Assembly: GCA_018672315.1 (NCBI GenBank)
Contig: CP076053.1
Span: 2,157,827-2,221,826, forward strand
From: Nocardioidaceae bacterium
GTDB taxonomy: Bacteria; Actinomycetota; Actinomycetes; Propionibacteriales; Nocardioidaceae
Reading direction: 5' to 3'
DNA: 64,000 nt
Shown: in pieces, positions 38,720 to 49,789 of the stretch
Numbering within the stretch: the first letter of the stretch is position 1
Layout of the letters: every line of letters starts with the position of its first letter
Program-made: the position numbers and the translations under genes
The notes under the pieces: model-generated
Told to the model about the DNA's origin: nothing
The model's input: the letters and a program-made list of their open reading frames with translations, nothing else
Database searches by the model: none

Positions 38720-38770
38720 GAGGGGTCACTTCTCGCGAGGGGTCACTTTCCGCGAGGGGTCACTTCTCGC
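38720..38770 (+). repeat. Three tandem 17-bp repeats after methyltransferase stop
   Basis: Units GAGGGGTCACTTCTCGC (38720-38736), GAGGGGTCACTTTCCGC (38737-38753) and GAGGGGTCACTTCTCGC (38754-38770). The consensus matches, with about one mismatch, the minus-strand reading of the array at 3506-3590. Both arrays directly follow a stop codon and read in the sense direction of the upstream gene. Confidence 0.9.
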
Positions 38771-38824
38771 GGAGCCGCGGAAACCGGGTCGCGTACGCCG
38801 CCGTCGCTGCGCTTGACTGGGACC

Positions 38825-40105
38825 GTGAGCACGCCCCCGCGCCCGGATCTCGACGACCTCCGCCTGACCGGCCTGACCGACCTCGGTGGTGACCCCTCGA
38901 CGCGGCTCGACGAGTTCATCGACGCCGTCGCCCGCGGCTTCCACGAGACCGTCTCCGACGACGACCGCGCGCTGTGGCGGAGCACGACGCAGCCGGAGCG
39001 GTCCTTCGGCATCCGTGGCGGCGAGGGTGCGGCGGAGAAGTGGGTCGCGACGATGGCGGCCTTCGACCGCGTCCTGACCGTGCCCGGGGGCGAGTTCCCG
39101 ATCTGTGCCATCAGCGAGGTCACCGTCGCGCCCGCCTACCGTCGTCGCGGCCTGCTGACCCGCATGATGCGTCACCAGCTGCAGGACGCCCGTGCCCGCG
39201 GCGAGGCGGCGGCCTACCTCTGGGTCAGCGAGCAGGCGATCTACGGCCGGTTCGGCTTCGGCGAGGCGACCCGGCGTCTGACGCTCGAGGTCGACACGCG
39301 CCGCGGGGCCTTCGAGCCGCGCGTGGATCTCGGCGACGGTGTCGTCGACGAGGTCGACCGGGACACGGCGCTGCAGGTCGTCCCCGAGGTCTTCGAGCGG
39401 TTGCGCCCGCGTACGCCGGGGTGGTTGGACCGTCCCGGTCCGTGGTGGGAGGCCGCGACGTACGACGCGGAGGGTGCCCGCGGGGGAGCGGGCCCGCTGC
39501 GCTTCGTGCTGCACTGGAACGCCGCGGGCGAGGTCGACGGCTACGCCCACTTCCGCTGCAAGGAGGGCGGCCCGGACAGTGAGGGCGAGCTGCGGGTCTC
39601 CCAGCTCGTGGCGGCGACGCCGCAGGCGCGTGCCCGGTTGTGGCGCCTGCTGCTCGACGTGGACCTGATGCCGAGGTTGACGACCCGCTTCGGCGGTCCG
39701 GCGGAGCCCCTCCCGTGGTGGCTGGCCGATCGCGACGGGAGCTCCGAGAGGCTGCGGTCCGGCACGTTCCTCCGGCTCGTCGACGTGGAGGCCGCCCTGG
39801 CGGCGCGCACGTACGCGACCGAGGTCGACACCGTCATCGACGTGCGCGACACCCTGCTGCCCGAGAACGCAGGGCACTTACGCCTGCGCGGCGGGCGCGA
39901 GGGTGCGGAGGTCGCGCGCGTCGACAGCGCGGTCGCCGCCGATGTCGCGCTCGACGTCCGCGACCTGGGCAGCGCCTACCTCGGGGGCGTCGACCTGCGT
40001 ACGCTCCACCGCGCCGGCCTCGTCGACGGCAGCACCGCGGCGGTCGGGCACCTCGCGGCCGCGCTGCAGCACGACGTGCCGGCGGAGTGCCTGGACATGT
40101 TCTGA
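38825..40105 (+). CDS. Eis-like GNAT acetyltransferase
   Basis: 426 residues from the GTG at 38825 (a TTG 12 bases earlier is possible). The acetyl-CoA site is EVTVAPAYRRRGLLTRMMRH (V-x-P-x-Y-R-x-R-G), with WVSEQAIYGRFGFG just after. A second degenerate GNAT domain and a sterol-carrier-like C-terminal domain follow. The chain ends ECLDMF: a C-terminal Phe carboxylate is the catalytic base in Eis. Eis proteins acetylate aminoglycosides and protein amines at several positions; the natural substrate here is unknown. Confidence 0.9.
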   Translation: MSTPPRPDLDDLRLTGLTDLGGDPSTRLDEFIDAVARGFHETVSDDDRALWRSTTQPERSFGIRGGEGAAEKWVATMAAFDRVLTVPGGEFPICAISEVTVAPAYRRRGLLTRMMRHQLQDARARGEAAAYLWVSEQAIYGRFGFGEATRRLTLEVDTRRGAFEPRVDLGDGVVDEVDRDTALQVVPEVFERLRPRTPGWLDRPGPWWEAATYDAEGARGGAGPLRFVLHWNAAGEVDGYAHFRCKEGGPDSEGELRVSQLVAATPQARARLWRLLLDVDLMPRLTTRFGGPAEPLPWWLADRDGSSERLRSGTFLRLVDVEAALAARTYATEVDTVIDVRDTLLPENAGHLRLRGGREGAEVARVDSAVAADVALDVRDLGSAYLGGVDLRTLHRAGLVDGSTAAVGHLAAALQHDVPAECLDMF

Positions 40106-40136
40106 GCGGTCGCGGCCTCACGTACCATCGGCCCCG

Positions 40137-40757
40137 ATGCCCCCCTTCGTCCTGCTCCTCGGTGCCGTGCTGCTCGTCGGCGGCCTGATGCCGTCGGCTG
40201 CCGTGGCGAGCCCGGCGGACCGCTCGCACACCGGGCGTGACGGGGTGGCGCGGGCCTTCCCGCTGCCCGGCGGGGCCTCGTACGGGTCGGCCCACCACGA
40301 CTACCCGGCCACCGACCTGTTCGCGCCGTGCGGCGCGAGGGTCGTCTCCCCGGTCGACGGGGTCGTGCTCGAGCTGAGTCGCAAGGACCGGTGGAGCTCC
40401 GCGACGAACCGCGGGGTCCAGCGCGGCGGCAAGTTCTTCTCGATCGAGGGTGACGACGGCGTCCGCTACTACGGCTCCCACCTGCGCGGGGTGCGACCGA
40501 AGATCAAGGTCGGCAAGCGCATCCGGGCCGGCGTGGTGATCGGGCGCAACGGACGGACGGGCTCCGCGGCCGGCACCCCGTGCCACGTGCACTTCGGCCT
40601 GAGCCCCGTCTGTGCAGGCAAGCGCGACTGGGGCGTACGCCGCGGCGTGGTCAGCCCGTACGAGTTCCTGCGTTCGTGGGAGCGCGACGGCTCACGGTCA
40701 CCGAAGCGTGCGGTGCGCGGCTGGGAGCGCACGCACGGCTGCCCGCAGGCTCCCTGA
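40137..40757 (+). CDS. Secreted M23 (LytM-like) peptidase
   Basis: 206 residues from the ATG at 40137. A signal peptide (hydrophobic about 4-24, cleavage after AVASP region) is followed by a compact LytM domain: SAHHDYPATDLFAPCGARVV supplies the His and Asp zinc ligands, PVDGVVLEL the usual core strand, and GTPCHVHFGLSP the HxH motif. All metal ligands appear present, so it may be an active endopeptidase acting on wall peptide bridges. It precedes secA by 84 bp. Confidence 0.88.
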   Translation: MPPFVLLLGAVLLVGGLMPSAAVASPADRSHTGRDGVARAFPLPGGASYGSAHHDYPATDLFAPCGARVVSPVDGVVLELSRKDRWSSATNRGVQRGGKFFSIEGDDGVRYYGSHLRGVRPKIKVGKRIRAGVVIGRNGRTGSAAGTPCHVHFGLSPVCAGKRDWGVRRGVVSPYEFLRSWERDGSRSPKRAVRGWERTHGCPQAP

Positions 40758-40841
40758 GCCCGACCGCGCCGCCTCGACCCCCGACGTCTCTGACCTCGCT
40801 GCCGCGCCCGGCAGCATCCTCGACCCCTCAGGAGCAACACC

Positions 40842-43661
<2,820 letters not shown>

Positions 43662-43723
43662 CGGGCTCGCTCGGTGGGCGGCGGGTTCGCCCTCTGCCCT
43701 CACTCCACCCACTTCACCCGCCC

Positions 43724-43751
43724 CTGGATGCCCGCACCTGCGGGCGTCCAG
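43724..43751 (+). terminator. Hairpin terminator after secA
   Basis: Left arm CTGGATGCCCGCA (43724-43736) pairs with TGCGGGCGTCCAG (43739-43751) around CC, with a single wobble. It is 62 bp after the secA stop. The core GCCCGCA/TGCGGGC is the same palindrome found at 24904-24989. The rest of the gap to 43901 shows no gene. Confidence 0.75.
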
Positions 43752-43901
43752 GAGCCGGGGTCGCGTCGCGATGAACTCACCCGAGGCGTACGCATCCCGC
43801 GCCGCGAGGCTGTGATCCACAGACCGGCTGAGCCGGCAAGGCGTCCAACGGGTCTTCGAGCTCGGCGACTGGTCGGTCGAGGGGATGCGAGAGCCACCCA
43901 C

Positions 43902-44492
43902 TCACCCGAACTGCACGTCCACGGCCTGCCAGCGCCCCTCGCGCCGCTCCACGCGGATCGCGATCGCGCGGCACCGGGCGCCCTGCTGCACGACCACGCT
44001 GAGCTCGGCCGCGTACACGTGGGTGCGCGAGACGTGCACCGTGCGCACCTGAGGGCGGGCGTGCCGGACGCTGCGGACCCGGGTGCCGCCGGCGGTCAGC
44101 AGCTGGTAGCGCCGCTGCAGGTCGTAGTAGACGTCCTCGTCGGTCGCCTTCAGCAGCTGCGTGACGGGACGGACACCCGCCGCGACCTCGACCAGTGCCT
44201 GCGCGAACTGGGTCGCCCACGTGTGCAGCGGGTCGACGGCCTGGCCGGCGGCGGGCTGCAGACCCGACCGCGCCGGCACCAGTCGCAGATCCGGCGCGGG
44301 CAGCGGCGGGGCCGGTGCGGGCACGTCGAGGTCCAGCGCCAGGCTGCCCTGCACGGCGCACACCGGCGCCGGGACCCCGACGCGGCGTACGACCCGACGG
44401 GCCCCCGGGCGCTCGACCGGTGCGAGAGCGATGACGTTCGACGGCAGGGATCGCGAGGCAGCGGGCGGCGTGGGCGTGGTGTCAGCGGACAT
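43902..44492 (-). CDS. Rv3235-like hypothetical protein
   Basis: 196 residues. The first ~100 are proline/alanine/arginine-rich and disordered. The C-terminal ~95 form a compact NTF2-like-looking domain: HTWATQFAQALVEVAAGVRP, QLLKATDEDVYYDLQRRYQL, VHVSRTHVYAAELSVVVQQG and AIAIRVERREGRWQAVDVQF. Proteins like this (Rv3235 in M. tuberculosis) lie near secA in many actinobacteria and have no known function. It is transcribed towards secA and preceded by the LysM gene. Confidence 0.75.
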   Translation of the reverse strand: MSADTTPTPPAASRSLPSNVIALAPVERPGARRVVRRVGVPAPVCAVQGSLALDLDVPAPAPPLPAPDLRLVPARSGLQPAAGQAVDPLHTWATQFAQALVEVAAGVRPVTQLLKATDEDVYYDLQRRYQLLTAGGTRVRSVRHARPQVRTVHVSRTHVYAAELSVVVQQGARCRAIAIRVERREGRWQAVDVQFG

Positions 44493-44574
44493 GGGGGGCT
44501 CCTGGAGGCGGGTGTGGACGGCTGGGGACGGGACGGTCGGTGCTGGTCGTGACAGGGGAGAGGCGGGTGCGGGC

Positions 44575-45195
44575 TCAGTCGCAGCCCGGCGCGAGACTCG
44601 AGGTGTCGAGACGGGTGCCGGGGCGGATCAGGTCGGGGTCGGCGCCGATGGTGCGGCGGTTGGCGGCGTACAGGTCGCGCCAGCCGCGCTCGATCGCGGG
44701 CGCGCTCCCCGCGCGCAGCTCCTGCTCCGTGATGGACCAGAGCGAGTCGCCGGCGCGTACGACGTGGTCGCACCGATCTGCTGCGCCGCCGGGCCGGGCG
44801 ACGGGACGCGACGTCTCGGGGCTCGACGTCGCCGCGGCCGGTCGTTCGGGCCGCACGACCACCGGGGGCCCAGGTGCTGGGAGCGCGGGGGAGGGGAGTC
44901 CGTCGAGCGCCTCGGCGAGGCGCAGCGAGGAGTCCTGACCCGATGAGCCACCGGGTGCGGGAGCTGTCGCGTACGCGGGCTGCGCGACGCCGACGCAGAC
45001 GACCAGGAGCACCACGCGGCACAGGGTCGTCGGTGCACCCAGGCGCCGCAGCGCCGCGAGCGCCACGTCGGGCGACCGCCGGTGACGGAGGGCCACGAGT
45101 GCCAGCACCACCAGCCAGGCGAGCGCCGCACCCCCCGCGAGACGGGCGGCGACGAGCACCTGCGCCTCGAGCGTGGGCAGCATGTCGTCAGTCAT
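44575..45195 (-). CDS. Membrane-anchored LysM domain protein
   Basis: 206 residues from the ATG at 45195. Two hydrophobic stretches (about 13-32 and 50-70) are followed by a proline-rich linker and a C-terminal LysM module: CDHVVRAGDSLWSITEQELR, then YAANRRTIGADPDLIRPGTR. LysM binds N-acetylglucosamine chains of peptidoglycan, so the protein probably faces the wall. It is downstream of a promoter region with phased TTTG motifs and an inverted repeat, divergent from the gene at 45312, and upstream of the Rv3235-like gene. Confidence 0.82.
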   Translation of the reverse strand: MTDDMLPTLEAQVLVAARLAGGAALAWLVVLALVALRHRRSPDVALAALRRLGAPTTLCRVVLLVVCVGVAQPAYATAPAPGGSSGQDSSLRLAEALDGLPSPALPAPGPPVVVRPERPAAATSSPETSRPVARPGGAADRCDHVVRAGDSLWSITEQELRAGSAPAIERGWRDLYAANRRTIGADPDLIRPGTRLDTSSLAPGCD

Positions 45196-45211
45196 CGGTG
45201 TGATCCTTGCG

Positions 45212-45259
45212 TTTGCGTCTGTTTGCATCATTTGACGACGTTTGAGCCTGTTCGTCAAA
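45212..45259. promoter_or_regulatory. Divergent promoter region with inverted repeat and phased TTTG
   Basis: TTTGACGA (45231-45238) and TCGTCAAA (45252-45259) form a perfect 8-bp inverted repeat with 13 bases between. TTTG also occurs at 45212, 45222, 45231 and 45241, roughly every helical turn. On the minus strand TTGACG (complement of the right arm) could serve as a -35 for the LysM gene. An operator for a dimeric regulator is a reasonable guess. Confidence 0.4.
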
Positions 45260-45311
45260 CCTTGCTCCACAAGACGCAGCGCACCGACGCGCCGTCGGGC
45301 ACGCTGAGCAC

Positions 45312-45884
45312 GTGACGACGCAGCCGCCCGACGGCCCCCGCCCCGAGCGGTCGCTGCCGGTGCCAGACCCGGTCGAGGCACTCAGCGATCTCGAGTCCCA
45401 GGCCGCTGCCTGGAGCCGCGAGGAGCGCGAGGCCGAGGTCGACGACCGCGTGGTGGAGGCCTACCGGTCGGTGACCCTCGCCGCCAGGCTCGTCGCCTCC
45501 CTCGGGCGCGACCTCGTGGTCGACCTCGGACGGGCAGGACGCGTACGCGGCGAACTCACCGGCGCCGGCGACGGGTGGGCCGTGCTCGAGGACGACCGCG
45601 GGGTCGAGACGGTGGTGCTCACCGAGGCGGTGTCGGTCGTCCACGGCGCGGTCCACGCCGCCGCCTCGGCCGCAGCCTGGCCGCTGTCCTCACGCCGCAG
45701 TCTGGCTGCGTCGCTGACGCGGCAGCTGGCCGATCAGGCGCCCGTGGTGCTCACCCTTCGCGACGGTGAGCGCCGCTCCGGACGCGGACGACGTGTGGGA
45801 GCCGACTTCCTCGAGCTGGGCGTCGACGACGGGGGCACCGTGCTGGTCGCGCTGAGCGCGGTAGCCACGGTGCGACGCGCCTGA
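45312..45884 (+). CDS. Hypothetical protein with two Sm-like repeats
   Basis: 190 residues from a GTG. Two halves of similar pattern are visible: DLVVDLGRAGRVRGELTGAG with GWAVLEDDRGVETVVLTEAV (about 67-110), and PVVLTLRDGERRSGRGRRVG with ADFLELGVDDGGTVLVALSA (about 144-187). Each looks like a short five-stranded Sm/Hfq-type barrel. The N-terminus is charged and helical. No named family is recognised. It is divergent from the LysM gene and convergent with the HTH gene. Confidence 0.6.
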   Translation: MTTQPPDGPRPERSLPVPDPVEALSDLESQAAAWSREEREAEVDDRVVEAYRSVTLAARLVASLGRDLVVDLGRAGRVRGELTGAGDGWAVLEDDRGVETVVLTEAVSVVHGAVHAAASAAAWPLSSRRSLAASLTRQLADQAPVVLTLRDGERRSGRGRRVGADFLELGVDDGGTVLVALSAVATVRRA

Positions 45885-45909
45885 TCGGGGTGGGGCCGCC
45901 GGGGGGCGG

Positions 45910-46164
45910 CTACAGCTCGGCGTTCTCCGCGCCGGCCTCGGTGTAGGGGTGGGACTTCACGAACTCGTCGGTCTCGGCGTACATCCGCGCGATGAACTCC
46001 TCGAGCTTCGTCGCCTCGACACGCCACTGGCCGCGACCGCCGATCTTGATGGCGGGCAGGTCGCCGCGCCGCACCAGGGCGTACACCTGGGCGGTGGAGG
46101 TGGCGAGGATCTCCGCCACCTCGGGCAGCTGGAGGAAGCGGGGTCCCGCGACGTTCTCGGGCAT
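45910..46164 (-). CDS. Small helix-turn-helix (excisionase/MerR-type) DNA-binding protein
   Basis: 84 residues from the ATG at 46164. The winged HTH_17 pattern is clear: FLQLPEVAEILATSTAQVYA (helix-turn-helix) and LVRRGDLPAIKIGGRGQWRV (wing), then a helix EATKLEEFIARMYAETDEFV. Such proteins are often called excisionase-like, but here there is no integrase, and stand-alone actinobacterial members are chromosomal regulators. It is divergent from the SAF-domain gene, which it may control. Confidence 0.85.
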   Translation of the reverse strand: MPENVAGPRFLQLPEVAEILATSTAQVYALVRRGDLPAIKIGGRGQWRVEATKLEEFIARMYAETDEFVKSHPYTEAGAENAEL

Positions 46165-46284
46165 GCGATCAGTCTGGCACGGCCGACCGACGGGGCGGCG
46201 CGGTGAGGCGGACGTACGCCGGTTCTGACCGTGAGCCTGTGGAAAACCCGGCTGGACCGGCCCCGATACCGCAAGACTGGAGGG

Positions 46285-46962
46285 GTGTCGACTTCTCGCG
46301 TCCCCTCTCGGCCCCCTCGCACAGGACCCGAACGCTCGCGCCGCGGCGTCGCGTGGCGCGATCCCCGGTTGGCCGTGGGCGTGCTGCTCGTCGCCGGCTC
46401 CGTCGTGGTCGGCACCCTGCTGCTCGGCGGGGACGACCCGGGCGTCCCGGTCTGGCAGGTGCGCGCCGATCTCGCCGACGGAGCTCCCATCGACCCGGCC
46501 GACCTGCAGAGCGTGCGTGTCGTCCTGCCGGCCGAGGCGGCGGGGGCGTACGTCTCCGCGGCCTCCCCCCTTCCCGCCGACAGCGTCGCGCGTCGCGGCG
46601 TCGCCGCCGGGGAGCTGCTGCCGGCCGGGGCGCTGGAGCGCGACGGTGAGGGTCCGGCGCTGGTGCCCGTGCCGGTCGGCGACGAGGGCATCCCGGGCGT
46701 GATCCGACCCGGCTCTCTCGTCGACGTCTGGGTCGTGCCCGGGGAGGGTGCGCTGCCCAGCGAGACCTCGCCGCTGACCTCGGGTGCCGCCGAGCGCGTG
46801 CTCGACGACGTCGCGGTCGTCAGTCTCCCGACCGGGGTCGCCCTCGGCGGCGACGCGCCGGCACCGCTGGTCGTGGGCGTCGACGCGGACGCGGCGGTCG
46901 AGCTCGGTGAGGTGCTTGCGCAGCTGACGACAGGTCGTGCGGTCGTCGTGGGTCAGGGCTGA
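46285..46962 (+). CDS. SAF-domain membrane protein (CpaB-like)
   Basis: 225 residues from the GTG at 46285 with ACTGGAGGG upstream. A basic N-terminus and one membrane helix (about 29-48) precede an SAF/CpaB core: VPVWQVRADLADGAPIDPAD, LLPAGALERDGEGPALVPVP and GVIRPGSLVDVWVVPG. CpaB/RcpC proteins help assemble Flp/Tad pili. Its stop overlaps the ATG of the CpaE-like gene (ATGA), so the two are co-translated. No other pilus gene is in the window. Confidence 0.82.
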   Translation: MSTSRVPSRPPRTGPERSRRGVAWRDPRLAVGVLLVAGSVVVGTLLLGGDDPGVPVWQVRADLADGAPIDPADLQSVRVVLPAEAAGAYVSAASPLPADSVARRGVAAGELLPAGALERDGEGPALVPVPVGDEGIPGVIRPGSLVDVWVVPGEGALPSETSPLTSGAAERVLDDVAVVSLPTGVALGGDAPAPLVVGVDADAAVELGEVLAQLTTGRAVVVGQG

Positions 46963-48434
46963 TGAGCGGCGACGGCGACGCCTCCGCGTTCGGGGCGCCG
47001 GGCGTACGCCGAGGTGTGCTGCTGCTCGCGGACTCCCAGGAGTGGGAGTCCACCGCGTTGTCGCTGCTGCGTGCGAGCCGCTCGTTCGTGGTGGCGCGAC
47101 GGTGCCTGGACGTGCCGGACCTGATGGCGCTCGCGGTGACCGGCGAGGCCTCGCTGGCGGTCGTCGCGGGTGACGCGTCGGGCTTCGACGCGGCCTGCGT
47201 CGCCCACCTCCCCACCCACGGTGTGGCCGCCGTGGCGGTCGTGCCCGACGGGGCGGTCCCCGGTGCGTGGACGGCTCCGCGAGGCACCGCCGGCACGGTC
47301 GGCGTCGACCTCGCCGGCCTGGACGGCGCGCTGGCAGCAGCGCTGGAGACACGGGAGCCACGCGAGGCGCCGCAGAGGACGGCGACCGCGGCCCCCGAGG
47401 CGGACCTCGAGGGTCGCGCGGACGAGGCGATGTCCGGCCGAGCGGGGGAGCAGGCAGACATCAGCGGCGGCACGGCTGCGCCGAGCCCGACGCAGCCGAC
47501 GGCGTCGTCCTCCAGCAGCCCGCGTGGTCGACGCGGCCGGGTCGTCTGCGTCTGGGGACCGGTCGGCTCCCCGGGGCGTACGACGATCGCGCTGGCCCTG
47601 GCCGGCGAGCTGGCCGCCCGCGGACGACGTACGACACTGCTCGACCTCGACCCCTGGGGCGGCACGGTCGGGCAGCACCTCGGCATCCTGAGCGAGGTCT
47701 CCGGGCTGCTGGCGGCCTCACGCGCTGCGTCGGGTGACACGCTCACCGCCGACCGGCTCGACGAGCTCTGCGTCGGTGTCGGCCGTCACCTGCGCGTTCT
47801 CACCGGCCTTCCCGGCGCCGACCGCTGGTCCGAGGTCGGCGTCGGCACGGTGGAGCATCTCCTCGGGGCGGCGCGGGAGCTGGGCGACGTCGTCGTGGAT
47901 CCCGGTCCCGCGCTCGACCCGGCCGCCGTGGGCGGGTGGGGTGGCAGGCCCGTGCGCGAGCACCTGGCCACCGAGGCCGTCGCCGCGGCCGACGTGCAGG
48001 TGCTGGTCGGGTCCGCCGACCCGGTCGGGCTCACCCGCCTCGTGCGGGCCGCCGCGCAGCTGGCGGAGATCCGGCCCGAAGGCCCCGACCTGGTGCTCCT
48101 CAACCGTCAGCGACCCACCCTGGGCTGGGGGCCCGAGGAGGTGGTCGACGTCGTACGCCGGGCCGTGCCCGACGCACCGGTCGTCACCCTCCCCGACGAC
48201 CGAGCGGGCGTCGACCGGGCGTTGGCGGAGGGGGCGCTGCTCACCGAGTCGGGTCCGGGGCCGCTCCGCGCGCACGTCCGCGACCTCGTCGAGGACCGTC
48301 TCCTCGCGCTGCTCGGCGAGACCGCCCCGACGTCCGGGCCCGACGACCGGGGTGAGCAGTCCGTCGCAGGCCAGGTGGCTCAGGTCGCCGCCCGGCTCAT
48401 CCCGCGAAGAGGAGCCCGAGACCGGCCACGGTGA
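46962..48434 (+). CDS. CpaE/MinD-like P-loop ATPase
   Basis: 490 residues. The N-terminal ~125 residues look like a degenerate receiver domain (as in CpaE/TadZ), followed by a low-complexity linker (about 126-185) and a ParA/MinD ATPase domain. Its deviant Walker A is GPVGSPGRTTIALALAG (the usual signature lysine before GKT is replaced by Gly-Arg). Then come LLDLDPWGGTVGQHLG, GDVVVDPGP (Walker B region) and VQVLVGSADPVGLTRLV. CpaE-like proteins position pilus machinery. The last 38 bp overlap the convergent membrane gene. Confidence 0.8.
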   Translation: MSGDGDASAFGAPGVRRGVLLLADSQEWESTALSLLRASRSFVVARRCLDVPDLMALAVTGEASLAVVAGDASGFDAACVAHLPTHGVAAVAVVPDGAVPGAWTAPRGTAGTVGVDLAGLDGALAAALETREPREAPQRTATAAPEADLEGRADEAMSGRAGEQADISGGTAAPSPTQPTASSSSSPRGRRGRVVCVWGPVGSPGRTTIALALAGELAARGRRTTLLDLDPWGGTVGQHLGILSEVSGLLAASRAASGDTLTADRLDELCVGVGRHLRVLTGLPGADRWSEVGVGTVEHLLGAARELGDVVVDPGPALDPAAVGGWGGRPVREHLATEAVAAADVQVLVGSADPVGLTRLVRAAAQLAEIRPEGPDLVLLNRQRPTLGWGPEEVVDVVRRAVPDAPVVTLPDDRAGVDRALAEGALLTESGPGPLRAHVRDLVEDRLLALLGETAPTSGPDDRGEQSVAGQVAQVAARLIPRRGARDRPR

Positions 48435-49746
48435 TCGCGACCATCACCACCAGCAGCGGCAGCTGCGAGGTGCGTTCGCGTCCGGGGGGCACGACGGTCA
48501 GCGCCCGGTCGTGCGCGGCGAGCGCGCCGAGCACGTGGCCGCCCACGATGAGCAGCACGACCGAGGTGGCGAGCACCGAGGGGTGGTCGGCGAAGACGTA
48601 CCAGGGCGAGAGCCCGGCGGTGCCGAGCACGTCCCATCCCCGTCCGAGGGGGTCCGACAGCTGCGCGATCGTCTGCAGCCCCGTCGTGGGCAGCGTCGAG
48701 AGGTAGTGCGCCAGGGCGTACCCGACCGCGATCGGCACCAGCGCGTGCGCGAGCAGACCCGGGGTGGCCCGGGCCCCGCGGACGCCGTCGCGGGTCGGTG
48801 TCGCCGCCGCGCCGCCGACCAGCAGCGCACCGACGAGCAGCACGAGACCGAGCATGACCGCGGTGCCGATCAGCTCACGGCTCACCGTGCTGTCCTGAAC
48901 GAAGCGCACGTACGGGGTGAGCGTGGAGAGGCTGTCGTACGCCGTGGTGCCCAGCAGGACCGCCACGACGGCCGTCACGCCCGGCGGCACCGGGGCGGAG
49001 GCGAGGTGGGCCAGGGGGCTGCGCAGCACCAGCGTGCCGGAGCCGCCCCCGCTCCGATCGCGGTCCCAGGGGCTCAGCCGCGCGACGAGCTCGGAGTAGA
49101 CCTCGAAGGGATCGGCGGCGGCGAGCCACCGGGTGCCGAAGAGGAGTCCGCCGATGAGGGTGAGGACGAGGTAGCCCGCGATCCAGATGCGCAGTGCGTC
49201 CAGGAACGCGGCCTGCGGGTTCACGAGCTCCTGCCAGGTGAAGGCCAGAAGCGTCAGGGCCGCCGGCCACACCCCGACCCGCGGGGACAGCGACAGCAGA
49301 CCCTCGGCGGGGTCGATGCGGGCGACCCGGCCGATCAGCAGCAGCAGGGTGCGGACCGGCGAGAGCCATCGCACGACAGGGCCGAGCAGTAGCGAGGCGG
49401 GCACGAGACCGACCCAGACCAGCACGTAGAAGACGCCGAAGACCGGGTTCGTCGCGAGGTCCTGGCCCGCGACGAGCGCCAGCATGAACCAGGCACCGGC
49501 GACCAGCCCGAGACCGCGCACCACCACGGCGTACGCGGTCGAGTCCACGACCCGCGTCAGCCGCGGCAGGGGCCTGCCGGCCGGGGGCGGGGAGTAGCGC
49601 GGCCGCGTCCAGGCGACGCCGGCGACGGCGACCGAGGCGACCAGCGCGGCGGCGGCCGCCGCGATCGTCAGACCGAGGGGCAGCGGGAGGTCGGCGGCCC
49701 CTCCGATGCCGTGGTGGGGCACGAGGACCGACGCGGGACGGAGCAC
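48397..49746 (-). CDS. Polytopic membrane protein of unknown function (HGIGG type)
   Basis: 449 residues from the GTG at 49746, preferred because TGGAGCG lies just before it; the frame is open to 49773. About ten to eleven membrane helices. The N-terminus VLVPHHGIGGAADLPLPLGL is a recognisable extracytoplasmic opening I associate with a widespread actinobacterial/haloarchaeal family of unknown function. A cytoplasmic loop (DPFEVYSELVARLSPWDRDR) lies mid-chain. It is downstream of, and probably co-transcribed with, the cupredoxin-like lipoprotein gene. Confidence 0.8.
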   Translation of the reverse strand: MLRPASVLVPHHGIGGAADLPLPLGLTIAAAAAALVASVAVAGVAWTRPRYSPPPAGRPLPRLTRVVDSTAYAVVVRGLGLVAGAWFMLALVAGQDLATNPVFGVFYVLVWVGLVPASLLLGPVVRWLSPVRTLLLLIGRVARIDPAEGLLSLSPRVGVWPAALTLLAFTWQELVNPQAAFLDALRIWIAGYLVLTLIGGLLFGTRWLAAADPFEVYSELVARLSPWDRDRSGGGSGTLVLRSPLAHLASAPVPPGVTAVVAVLLGTTAYDSLSTLTPYVRFVQDSTVSRELIGTAVMLGLVLLVGALLVGGAAATPTRDGVRGARATPGLLAHALVPIAVGYALAHYLSTLPTTGLQTIAQLSDPLGRGWDVLGTAGLSPWYVFADHPSVLATSVVLLIVGGHVLGALAAHDRALTVVPPGRERTSQLPLLVVMVAITVAGLGLLFAG

Positions 49747-49789
49747 CGCTCCAGCGTAGGCAGCCTCCGTCACCCGACCCGGGGGCCGG

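Noticed and set aside
38716-38816. Coding continuation through the tandem repeat (peptides such as RGHFSRGVTF)
   Set aside because: The repeat is open in several frames simply because its length is not a multiple of three and it lacks stops; the reading frame of the methyltransferase ends before it.
45910-46164. Prophage or integrative element marked by an excisionase
   Set aside because: No integrase, attachment repeats or phage genes are present; small HTH_17 proteins of this kind are common chromosomal genes in actinobacteria.
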